Shown: positions 11,326 to 19,886 of the stretch, piece by piece | Layout: the number at the start of each line of letters is the position of its first letter | How positions within the stretch are numbered: position 1 is the first letter of the stretch | Assembly (NCBI GenBank): GCA_963995525.1 | Contig: OZ023205.1 | Location: 45,082,704 to 45,146,703, forward strand | Length of the DNA stretch: 64,000 nt | Reading direction: 5' to 3' | Origin: Escarpia spicata | Lineage: Eukaryota > Annelida > Polychaeta > Sabellida > Siboglinidae | Program-made: the position numbers and the translations under genes | The notes under the pieces: generated by a model | What the model saw: the letters and a program-made list of their open reading frames with translations, nothing else | The model's database searches: none | What the model was told of the DNA's origin: nothing

Positions 11326-11745
11326 GGGCGATAATTAAGGGATGTAACGTCATCAAATTAACTATGTCAACAGTCGCTAAAGGCGCTCGTAACCGGAAAT
11401 TAGTCAGCATCTCCAGTCCCTCATTTCATGCATCATCATCTGATGTCCCAAATCCTTATGCTATAACCCATAAAAGTTAGTCATAAACCGTCCACCACTC
11501 ATCCACCCTCCTCCTCCCTTACACGCACACGCACACGCACGCACGCACGCACTAAAACAACGTCTAACACTCGCTGGGAGGGTGGACGATAATTATGAGA
11601 AATGACCTAGTCACATTAACTAGGTCAACAGTCGCTAGGGGGCGCTCCTAACTGGAAGTGAGTCAGCATCTTCAGCCCCACATTTTCATGCACCCGCATT
11701 TGCGGATCCAGATTGACCCCATAACTATTCTCGCCGCTAGATCGG
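11326..11745. repeat. tandemly duplicated ~245-bp repeat
   Basis: Two related direct copies, about 11326-11490 and 11570-11745. Both contain GGGCGATAATT-like starts, a GTCAACAGTCGCTA segment, a GCGCTC block, GTCAGCATCT and CATTTTCATGCA-like ends. A diverged inverted piece lies at about 2965-3000 (GATGCTGACTCACTTCCGG). A short ACGC-rich tract separates the copies. It is an interspersed repeat of unknown class. Confidence 0.65.
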
Positions 11746-11872
11746 CGTCATCTCTATATGGCTTACGAGAATGAGCGTGACTTCCAAGGCAGTTACGTTA
11801 GCAGCTGTATTTCATTGGTTGATAACCGTTCGGACGCTTAAAGCCGATAGCATTGTTTATGCAGGAAAGTAA

Positions 11873-11995
11873 AGGTGTGCGTGCGCGTGCGCGCGCGCGC
11901 GCGCGTTCGTGCGTGCGTTCGTGCGTGTGCGTGTGCGCTCGCGTGTATATGCGTGCATGTGTGCGTGCGTGCATGCCTGCGTATGCGTACATTGT
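11873..11995. repeat. GCGT/GTGC low-complexity tract
   Basis: Alternating purine-pyrimidine sequence rich in GCGC and GTGTGC. It creates a histidine/arginine/threonine-rich artefact when read on the minus strand. It lies downstream of the splice donor at 12115 and is therefore probably intronic. Confidence 0.85.
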
Positions 11996-12115
11996 GCACC
12001 GAGGTTGAGCGTTCGAACGACTGATCTCGTCCCGAGTCAAGAACGGGTCCTTTGGTGAATGTGAAGGCCATTGTATGATGTGTCCCTGTATTTCACGCCA
12101 GATGTATGTATATAC

Positions 12116-12523
12116 CTTTTTAGCGTAGTATATGTTGTCGTTTGACAGCAGCGGATTCTTTTCCGATTTCTTTATCTGTCTCACTGGTCGTACCACATAT
12201 TTGAATCCCACATCGGAGAGCAACGTGTTTGCCAGCTCCACGCGTACGTTTTTTGATGGCGTCTCAACTGAGCTTCCTTCAATTAGGCGTCGCATTGGAC
12301 GGGTCACACGTACCATCTCATACTGTGTGTCATTTAATAAAACACCTTCGTAATTATATGTGACTTCGTGAATATCACCAGGCTGGCCCGCATAAAAATA
12401 TACAAATCTGACGAAGTAGATGACCATAACAAGAGCAACGGAGAACAAGTACGTGGATCGACGCAATGAGACCAAAGAAGACTTTCGCACCAATACTTTC
12501 AGCAACACGCAACACTGAAACAA
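12116..12523 (-). CDS. type II membrane-anchor exon, probable exon 1 of the GT31 gene
   Basis: The ATG at 12523 opens a 136-codon frame ending exactly at AAG|GTATAT, a good splice donor (GT at 12115-12114). The protein has a short basic cytoplasmic N-terminus, one membrane segment at about residues 24-45 (STYLFSVALVMVIYFVRFVY), then a polar stem with a NDT sequon. This is the layout of Golgi glycosyltransferases. The exon ends in phase 0, and the catalytic exon at 2626 begins in phase 0 on the same strand, giving about 426 residues together, a normal size for GT31. No other candidate exon was seen between them. The pairing is inference from phase, strand and topology; a transcript would be decisive. 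Confidence 0.6.
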
Positions 12524-13912
12524 ATTGAAACAGCGGTATTCAAACTCACATCGAATATTTTATCTCAGACGTATCTGACATAGTTCTCATGATAAACAAT
12601 TACACATAGCATTATGATATTTACTATATATTTAAAACGTTAGTGTGAATATGAAGCATCTTCGCCCATTGCAGTCTAATGCGAGAGTTTCATCGTATGT
12701 CACTATTAGTCGGGGGGGGGGGGGGCAGTAAATGATATTGTAAAATCACATATATCTGGATATCTCTATATACCCCAAAGATCGAGAACAATCATGATGG
12801 CAATCATGGAAATGTTTCAGTTATATTTAATTTCAAAAGAGTCAATTTAGCGAAAAGCTTATTCAGTTGTGCAAGATCAATTGTCAAGATCAAAGCAGCA
12901 ATGTGTAACTATAGCCCAGCGGTTGATATTGATATTCCAGATTTGTGATCACATTTGTTATACGCAAATCAGCCATATGCAAGCAGTCAAATGTTATGAT
13001 ATTACAAGTGTATCCTTGTGTCAAAAAACAATCAGGAATTTTAAATCCCTCAAATATGTCATGTGAGAGTAAACATTATGTATATGGCAACCTATTGATA
13101 TTTGGTGGCCAATTTTTTATTTATACAAGTTAGTTATTCCTTCAGTGAAACTTTAACGTATTCCAAATACACCCCGTAATTTCACGACACAGTCCCACTG
13201 AGTATTTTGTCGATGGCAGATAGTCGATCAAGTTCGCTATTTGAAATTTTAGTCATATGGCAAACCAGTAATATTTGACGTCCCTATCGGATTTATGGAA
13301 ATTATTGATATTTCAAGAACAGGGTTACCTGGAATCAGCAAGGTTAGTAATTTTAAACATGTAGTCTGCTTAACTGAATGTGTTGAATATGGGAAGATAC
13401 AAACGTTTTGAACATCAAAGGGTACTGCATTTAATCCAGCCCACCTCGACAAATTTACCAATAAAGCTTATTTTGAAACCGAATATTTTTTTTACAATTT
13501 GAAATTTCGCAGGACGAAACATTCAATTGGTAATATTCTTATTGGCTTGCTAATCACAAATTGGCAGGCAGCCTGCCAACAACATATTTATTCTTGTCTT
13601 AAGAACATGTATAATTAATAAAGAAAAATGCGGAACAGATCGCCTCTTTCTTAAATTACAGACTTGAAATGAATTGTGTTAAATGCAAAACTATTACAAA
13701 TTTCAGGTGCATTCCATAAGTTACTAATGCATTCATTATGTTAACAGTAGGTTATATTTAACATGCGCCATAACAGGACAGTGTAATACTATCCATAACG
13801 TTAACACGTTATAATAATACACTGATTCTGGTTATGACTAGACAGTTTTCGATAGTTCAATACCTTAGACCGAACCAGTTAAGCTCCCTCTTTCCCAATA
13901 TATCTGTGCGAG
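12524..13912. other. noncoding, no gene seen
   Basis: AT-rich sequence upstream of the presumed first exon on the minus strand. There is a run of about 15 G at 12711-12725. Short open frames here lack support. No repeat family was recognised. Confidence 0.5.
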
Positions 13913-14155
13913 ATGGCTTACAATCACAAATTCAATGCTGACTATTTATCTATGCAGAAGACTACAGCAAGTCCTCAAGTAATCCCATTGACCGCGCCTG
14001 CAGACAGAATAATGCTCTTATCAAGAGAGCAGGAGGCGCTCTTCGACAGACGCATTCATGCAAGTCCAGAGGATATAAAATGGCTTGGTTTATATTACTT
14101 TGCCAACAAATTAATAAAAAATACACTTTTTAAAACGTTTGGTGTTAGACTTTAA
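13913..14155 (+). CDS. hypothetical 80-codon frame or first exon
   Basis: The ATG at 13913 starts an 80-residue frame beginning MAYNHKFNADYLSM, with a central SREQEALFDRRIH segment. I recognise no family. A possible splice donor (TTG|GTTTAT) at about codon 59 would make it a first exon; the remaining codons then read into AT-rich, intron-like sequence. It ends next to a tRNA-like SINE remnant. Composition is more protein-like than the neighbouring sequence, but support is weak. Confidence 0.28.
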   Translation: MAYNHKFNADYLSMQKTTASPQVIPLTAPADRIMLLSREQEALFDRRIHASPEDIKWLGLYYFANKLIKNTLFKTFGVRL

Positions 14156-14225
14156 CCTAGATCTCCCGCACAGTAAAAACTGGGAGCGCCGAGCCAACGC
14201 ATTTAGCCACTCGGCCACAGGGATT
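14152..14225 (-). repeat. tRNA-derived SINE head (Ser-like)
   Basis: The minus strand shows a tRNA-like D arm, GTGGCCGAGTGGCTAAATGC, matching the RNA polymerase III A box of serine-type tRNAs. A CTCCCAG...GCGGGAGA segment follows. The B box (GATCTAGGTT) has drifted from GGTTCGAATCC. A functional tRNA is unlikely because the T arm is degraded. Confidence 0.5.
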
Positions 14226-14340
14226 GACGGAAAAATAATTAATCAGATTCAGGATTATGCTAAATTGTACAGCGCTTCCTTCGTGTAATGTTATGATATT
14301 ATATAACGTTATTTTCTGCAGTTGGATACAATATTTTCGT

Positions 14341-14346
14341 GTGTGC

Positions 14347-14393
<47 letters not shown>

Positions 14394-14395
14394 TG
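14341..14395. repeat. (CGTG)n microsatellite
   Basis: About 13 uninterrupted GCGT repeats. Open frames crossing it are artefacts. Confidence 0.95.
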
Positions 14396-15955
14396 AGTAT
14401 GTTTACTGGTGTAGATGTTTTCCTGGGTCGCAATCGAAACCATTTTATCAAAATAAACTGAAGCGGCGTAAGTTTTTGCGGTCGGCTTGTCTTGTTTACG
14501 GTATCAGGTTGACTGTAGCGGAGGTTCTTTCGCTTCATTTTTTTCAACAAAGTTGGTATTCGTGTGGAACCGTAAAATAACTGCTTGTTTTTCTATTATG
14601 ACTAGTGTTTATATGAGATCGGAATACCACACACTAACTCATTCAGACGCTTGCTTCGACCCAACATCTATCGTTTCACATCATGTGTACACATGATGTG
14701 AATGTAGTGAAAGTGCTGGCATGTTGCGTGACATTCGCGCCTCTGATGTCACATCTAGGCAAACCGAAAAGCGCGCCAAAATATGCATATTCAAAGAAGA
14801 CCAGCTTAAATTGTGGAATTATACATTTATTGAATTCTGGTAAAATTATTGTTTTGGTGGAAATGGAAATATACAGGAAGATGTAGTATAATTCTATGAA
14901 TTCAAACAATAGGGTTACCGAAATGAGCGATCGTCACTCTTTGTGCCTGAAAAGTGCGCCAAAACGCGATAGTTTCGTAACATTACTATACTTGGGATGA
15001 TGTTGAATGATGGAACTAATGTACTGAGATATCAAATTTAGGCAACATTATAGTTACATCGACGAACTCGAGGTGGACCCGGATGCAGTGCCGGGTTAAT
15101 CTACCACCAAGGTAATTGTCGACAGAAACTTAATTAACCGTCGTTGCAAACAGCACCGTCTGGGATTACGGCAGACTCCGAATATGTCTCAGTTAAACTT
15201 GTTCTCTCTCTCTTCGAGATCCGGCATAACCGACTATGACATCAGTGTCAAGTCTTTTTATGAGAAAATGTCACCACCAAACAACTACGTCGACTTCTAC
15301 CTCATGGCATCCAACTGTGTACATTGTCTATGAGAAGAAACAAGCTTTCTCATTGGTTGTCCGGACTCTGTGATGAATGGTGCCTTCTGATTGGTATTTA
15401 TATAATTAGTTAGGGTTGGAGTTAAAGTGTTAAAGTTAGTTTTAATTGGGGTTAGTTACGGATGGTTTGTGTGAAAGTTAGGGTTATTTTGGATTAAGCT
15501 TCCAACGAATCTGCAGTCGATCGCTCTGATGGAACACAGGTAACAGTTGATTTCTGTACTTGTTGTTTTGTTTTGCTAGGTTAAGAAAACTCGAACTGAT
15601 AAATCTACGTTTAACAAAGCCAAGTATCACTGCATCCATGTGCGTTGTGGGAAGAAAAATGGCAAGGAAATCATATCACTCCGCGAATTAATCTCTACAA
15701 AAACGGCATACTTTCACTTGCACTACTTTTTACTACTTAACCTGCTAATATGCCTAATCAATTGCACTAATTCCACATCAAACGTAGTTGTGTATTGCAA
15801 CTTTTAGGGCCTACATTTGAGTGAAACACGACAGGAAGATTAACTGTGCTCTGACACCTTGGTAAATTAATCACGAAAAACCGGAAAAATATTAAATATG
15901 CATATATAAAAAACACGCACAGCCTGCTAATGGTACATTAGGAAACCGTTACAAT
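14396..15955. other. noncoding, no gene seen
   Basis: No convincing coding frame, RNA gene or recognised repeat. Around 15400-15490 there is a loosely repetitive TTAGGGTTAG/AGTTAG-rich stretch, too irregular to call telomeric. Confidence 0.4.
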
Positions 15956-15959
15956 GGTA

Positions 15960-16225
15960 AAGGTAAACGTGTGTTCTTATATAGCGCGGTATCCAGTCCT
16001 TAAGAGGCTCAAAGCACATTACACCTTCGCCCCTGGCGGACCTGTTCATTCGAACACAATCTCCTGGAAGCATTCAGTGCCCACAGCCAGGTACTCTTTC
16101 TTACAGGTGAGTAAACTGGAGTAACATGGAGTAATATAACTTCGAAACGGCAGCTAGAGGATTAGAACTCTAAATATCCTGATTGAGATCCCGAAGCTCT
16201 AGCTTCGCCACCGTGCTCCACAATG
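15960..16225 (+). repeat. SINE-like repeat of mollusc type, copy 1
   Basis: Starts with CTTATATAGCGCGGTATCCAG and passes CTCAAAGCACATTACACC, TTCGCCCCTGGCGGACCTG, CCTGGAAGCATTCAGTGCCC and CTTACAGGTGAGTAAACTG. It ends in a tRNA-like tail with GAACTCTAAAT and AGCTCTAGCTTCGCCACCG. A shorter, diverged copy lies at 16925. I know similar repeats from molluscan genomes, but the name is uncertain. Confidence 0.6.
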
Positions 16226-16924
16226 GAATTGACGATGTCGATTTAATGCCTACGTACTTACAAAGCATTTGCGTGACAGTTCTAACCGGCTTTTCAAATA
16301 TACTGGCGATGGTGTTTTGAACTTGGGTAGCGTTTCAAACGTTGAGATCTTGAAGATTATTACCGGTGGGCTGCATAAAAACTGACTTCGAAATTCCAAA
16401 CAAAAAATGTCAGGTGAAAACGTGTTGCAGTAAAACAGACTTCTCAGCCGGTTTACTGCACCGCACTAGTGTGTCGCGATAACGTCTCCGGTGTGCCGCG
16501 GCACTTTACTCTGAACGCATTTTGCAATTCCAACCATCAGTAATCAATGATACATTGTCACTGAACTTAACAACACAACTTGAAGTGAGGTTCTCAACAT
16601 TGACACGAGAACAAAGTCTTGTGCAAAGAGCCTTGATCAAAACATCTATCTAGTATGGAGTCAATATAAAGTTTCTCATTCATGCCCAAAACTTACTGAA
16701 AAAGAAAAGTCTATGTTTTATTGTGTCATTAGTCCGTGTGGTTTCTTAACGTGTGTTTGTTTTCAGCACTTTAGAGGACGTGAACATGGCGAACTGGGTT
16801 GGCTTTTTACATATATAGAGGCACCATAGTACATTCAAACTATACCACTAACCATGTGTTTACAAAGTAGAATATCACATAATTGTGTAACACAAAACAC
16901 GTAAAATCTCATCAATGTCAATTA

Positions 16925-17175
16925 TTTTGTAGCGCGTTATCCTTTCTATTGCAATGCCTGGAGCATTTTACAGTTTAACTCCCATGAAAACCTGTCCATC
17001 CGGACTTATCTGGACTCGCTGCAGTTACTGTGCTAGGTGTATGCTTCTACACAAATTCATCAATGTCAAGACACTGATCTGGATGGCTGAGTAAACTGAG
17101 ACAATGCGGAGTGTACGAAATTTCCGAAGCTTCAAAAGGACGGCAAGAGGATGGAAACAGGGATTTGGTGTGACT
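16925..17175 (+). repeat. SINE-like repeat of mollusc type, copy 2 (diverged)
   Basis: Same order of blocks as copy 1: TAGCGCGTTATCC, CCTGGAGCATTTTAC, CCTGTCCATCCGGAC, GGATGGCTGAGTAAACTGAG and CGGCAAGAGGATGGAAACAG. It is more decayed. It ends about 60 bp before the Polinton. Confidence 0.5.
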
Positions 17176-17232
17176 TCTGCCGACTGATATTATGCCGTTT
17201 TAACCACAATACGTGCATGTGTTATTCATTTG

Positions 17233-17238
17233 AATATG
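17233..17238. repeat. Polinton target-site duplication, left (AATATG)
   Basis: Six bases immediately left of the left TIR. The same six bases follow the right TIR at 30247-30252. A 6-bp duplication is typical of Polinton integrase. Confidence 0.93.
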
Positions 17239-17471
17239 AGTAGTATATAGACAAGGCACACCCTCGCCCCGCCCCTTTTTGACCTACTTTTAGGCCTAAC
17301 TACGTGCACAAAAAACGTCCTTATCTTTTTCGGGAACCTACTTATAAAAAAAGATCAAAGGGTTTTGTGTAACCCGAGAGAAATCGGGAACCTACTTATA
17401 AAAAACGTGATTGATGGCCTGTCACTTTTGATTGATAATAGTAAAGCGCCATCTAGCGGTTAATCCAGTGA
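17239..17471 (+). repeat. Polinton left terminal inverted repeat
   Basis: Matches the reverse complement of 30014-30246 with about five substitutions, four of them in the inner 30 bp. It contains two direct copies, 54 bp apart, of CGGGAACCTACTTATAAAA (from 17331 and from 17385), each including a TATA-like TATAAAA. Just inside, GCCATCTAGCG occurs twice (near 17450 and 17496). Confidence 0.96.
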
Positions 17472-18118
17472 CGGCGTCCCTAGTTACGTGATAACGCCAT
17501 CTAGCGATTATTCCAGTAACAGCGTCCCTAGTTACGATATAGCCATATGGTTATAGCAGAAACCAACGTGGTTATATTATAGCTAAAACCACCGTGGTTA
17601 CGAAGGCACTAAACCCAGTGTGTACGAGAATATCCGCTGTACCCTATATCGCTGAGTGATTACAGCAGCGGTGGAATTTGATATACGGCCGGCCTAGGTA
17701 CGGGCGGTTAAAAACAGATCTACGGCTAGTACTCTGTTAGCCGGTTCTGTAACGGCGTTGATTTAAGCTGGCTGGCGTTGTTGAAACGAAGCCCATGCAC
17801 GCGTTTAAAAGCTATAATCAGCGGTCGGCTTGTTGAGGCAGCGGGATGTTTATGCGGTGGATAGACGAATGGACGCAAAATGGTGGTATGTTTTTATATA
17901 GCCGATACTATCAAAACGAAACGAGGTGCATGCATACGTTTAGCATTTAAAAGCTGTACACAACGGTAAGGCAGGCTGCTTATAGGCGATAGATAGACGA
18001 GTGAATGCGGTGTAAGGTATGTTTTGTTTATTAATAAACATTCACGGTGGCGACGTGAACCAGGCGGGGCGGTCCCGACCTTGGCTCAAGTGTGGTAGTC
18101 GAGATGTTCGTGAGCTGA
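17472..18118. other. Polinton left subterminal region
   Basis: No convincing gene. It holds a second GCCATCTAGCG subterminal motif and repeated pieces such as ACGGCGTCCCTAGTTACG / CAGCGTCCCTAGTTACG. It probably contains cis-acting replication or promoter sequence; this is inference. Confidence 0.5.
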
Positions 18119-18283
18119 TGGGCTGATTACTTGGTGGAGTTAAATGAGGAGGAACGTCGCGATACTGTACTTGAGTTGACAGGTACAAAAGTGGAGCTCA
18201 GTGTCCGTAAGACGACCTGGCAAGGCGAGGCGTCTTATACGGTGCACACACTGAAGAGAGACGTTGACGACGACGACAACTAA
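18119..18283 (+). CDS. left-arm small frame a, no ATG
   Basis: An open stretch of 54 codons with no ATG, encoding an acidic protein-like sequence with ELNEEERRDTVLEL and SYTVHTLKRDVDDDDN before TAA. Lack of a start, and an acceptor-like TTATAG before the next frame, suggest an exon or an eroded gene. It is inside the Polinton left arm on the same strand as the polymerase. Family unknown. Confidence 0.3.
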   Translation, partial: WADYLVELNEEERRDTVLELTGTKVELSVRKTTWQGEASYTVHTLKRDVDDDDN

Positions 18284-18302
18284 TGGGTTTCTTGTGTTAT
18301 AG

Positions 18303-18434
18303 GAGGCCCCGCTGGTGACGGCGTTGCTAACTGGGCAACCGACGAGTGACGAGGCTGCGCGCCTACTAGAAGAGATAGTGGAAAATTACGTAATGGCCTG
18401 GTGTTCAGCTTACGAAGCGAAGAGAGCCTACTAG
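18303..18434 (+). CDS. left-arm small frame b, possible exon
   Basis: Begins after an acceptor-like TTGTGTTATAG. The 43 codons include LLTGQPTSDEAARLLEEI and end in YEAKRAY. A helical, Glu/Ala/Leu-rich composition resembles its neighbours, frames a and c. The sequence after the stop partly repeats the end of the frame (GTGTTCAGCTTACG and GTGCTCAGCTTATG). Unknown function. Confidence 0.3.
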   Translation, partial: EAPLVTALLTGQPTSDEAARLLEEIVENYVMAWCSAYEAKRAY

Positions 18435-18504
18435 TCGAGCTACATAATAGAACGGTGCTCAGCTTATGTATAGCATGACATTTATTTTTATGTTTTGTCT
18501 GCAG

Positions 18505-18675
18505 GAGGTGCGCCGAGTACTGCTGGAAATGTTAGCCAATAACGAAAGGATGCGTGCAAGGTACGCGGAGGTTGCCTTGTTCGTACAAACACTGCTGGAT
18601 CGGACAGTGACGGATAGTGAGACGAAAGATGCTGCGCTGCTGGCTCGTGTTACCGCTGAAAAAGAGGCGGACTAA
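18505..18675 (+). CDS. left-arm small frame c, possible exon
   Basis: Preceded by a good acceptor-like TTTTGTCTGCAG (ending 18504). The 56 codons are strongly helix-forming: EVRRVLLEMLANNERMRARY, then a DSETKDAALLARVTAEKEAD end. A coiled coil or helical bundle is likely. An alternative start is the ATG at 18466. Not recognised by family. Confidence 0.35.
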   Translation, partial: EVRRVLLEMLANNERMRARYAEVALFVQTLLDRTVTDSETKDAALLARVTAEKEAD

Positions 18676-18834
18676 TGATAATAATGTGTGTTTGTAGAGA
18701 GCACGACGGCCTGAAAGTGAGAGATTTTACTACTGAAGTACGACGCTAAGGCGCGTACGCGTTACGGTCGTGCGCACGATCGCCGTGGGAAGCGTAATTA
18801 TAATGTGTGTTTAGGCGCCTGCTTTGTGCTATAG

Positions 18835-19440
18835 GGATGCGCGGGCGGCGTCGATAGCGCGTTGGATGCTATCATCGAGGAGGCGCTTGGTGCACCACCG
18901 CCTTACGAAAGTCTACACCAGATCGTGCCGTCGTGTTGTTGGAACCCATCACCGTCGGACGTGATACAACGACACGTCGTCGAGCCAGGGCGGGGTCAGT
19001 TGGCCTGTCGATATGAACGACATGCGATGTCCCTTCTCGCTGAACACCTCGGTGAGCTGATACTGGAGACGGCGCGCGATCGATGCGGTGCTTGCGAAGT
19101 TAACGAGGGCTGTCCGTACGTGCATATGGTCGGCTATCGCGCGGGTCGGCTTACTCATGAGTACGCACAGCGCTACGACAACGTAGCCGACCTCGTCACG
19201 CATCACTTCAACGCCGTGTTGGAAACGTGTCTACATCTATCGCTGATACCGGCCTTCGTACGTCTCGTGCAGCTACTACACGTTAAGGCGCACGGGCAGC
19301 AACCGGGGCGAGCGGGGGAACTGTATTTGGTCCAGTTCGTGTCGGACTGGCTACATGGCACGGATTGGCGCGACTTCATCAACCGCGCTCGACTGGAATC
19401 AGCAGTGCACGTGTACATACAGTGCAGAAGCGGCCTTTAA
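18835..19440 (+). CDS. left-arm 200-codon unknown protein
   Basis: Open from just after an acceptor-like GTGCTATAG to TAA at 19438. There is no in-frame ATG until about 65 codons in (HAMSLLAEHL), so it either starts by splicing or has lost its start. The sequence has a cysteine cluster (CGACEVNEGCPYVHM), then helices (HFNAVLETCLHLSLIPAF) and a late SDWLHGTDWRDFINRA segment. The last resembles a Bcl-2 BH2 helix only superficially. No ADP-ribosyltransferase motif was seen. It is followed by AATAAA near 19510 and then a regulatory-looking repeat block. Function unknown; Polinton left arms often carry lineage-specific genes. Confidence 0.5.
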   Translation, partial: GCAGGVDSALDAIIEEALGAPPPYESLHQIVPSCCWNPSPSDVIQRHVVEPGRGQLACRYERHAMSLLAEHLGELILETARDRCGACEVNEGCPYVHMVGYRAGRLTHEYAQRYDNVADLVTHHFNAVLETCLHLSLIPAFVRLVQLLHVKAHGQQPGRAGELYLVQFVSDWLHGTDWRDFINRARLESAVHVYIQCRSGL

Positions 19441-19545
19441 ATCGAATGAATATTACTGCCTATTCTGCTGATTTGCTTTTAATAACGCTTTTCGTTGTAC
19501 GATACGCTTAATAAAACGTTGAAAATGTACGTTCCGTTTCCGAGT

Positions 19546-19548
<3 letters not shown>

Positions 19549-19586
<38 letters not shown>

Positions 19587-19830
19587 CACACACAGTTACT
19601 TAACAAAATCGTCATTAACTGCGCATCGTTACTTAACAAAACCACCACCCCACTCACTGCGCATGCCGCGCATCGTTACTTAACAAAACCGCCACACCAG
19701 TTACTTAACAAAACCGTCATTAACGAACCACTGCGCATCGTTACTTAACAAAACCGCCACCCCCACTCACTGCGCATAACACGCATCGTTACATAACAAA
19801 ACCACCTCCCCACGTTACACTCACTGCGTA
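19549..19830. repeat. CA tract and six-copy TTACTTAACAAAACC repeat upstream of polymerase
   Basis: A CA tract (19549-19592) is followed by six copies of GTTACTTAACAAAACC or close variants (one TTACATAACAAAACC). They are spaced irregularly by 20-60 bp and often preceded by CTGCGCATC. Their position, directly upstream of the TATA box and polymerase start, suggests an enhancer-like or replication-related cluster. No coding frame. Confidence 0.8.
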
Positions 19831-19845
19831 TGTCCGTACCTCTGT

Positions 19846-19854
19846 TATAAATAG
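19846..19854 (+). promoter_or_regulatory. TATA box of DNA polymerase gene
   Basis: TATAAATAG ends 32 bases before the ATG at 19887. It follows the TTACTTAACAAAACC repeat cluster. Spacing fits a short-leader RNA polymerase II promoter. Confidence 0.7.
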
Positions 19855-19886
19855 GGGTGTTCGAAAAAGTAGCAGCACAAAAAAGT

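Noticed and set aside
14152..14225. Functional tRNA-Ser gene
   Set aside because: The T arm/B box is degraded, and mispairing suggests a SINE head instead.
15400..15490. Interstitial telomere-like TTAGGG repeats
   Set aside because: Too few and irregular TTAGGG-like motifs.
18835..19440. Bcl-2-like protein based on a WLHGTDWRDF segment
   Set aside because: Only one BH2-like fragment; spacing differs and no BH1 or BH3 was seen.
18119..19440. ADP-ribosyltransferase partner for the NADAR gene
   Set aside because: No ART catalytic pattern was found in the left-arm frames, so a toxin-antitoxin pair within the element is not supported.
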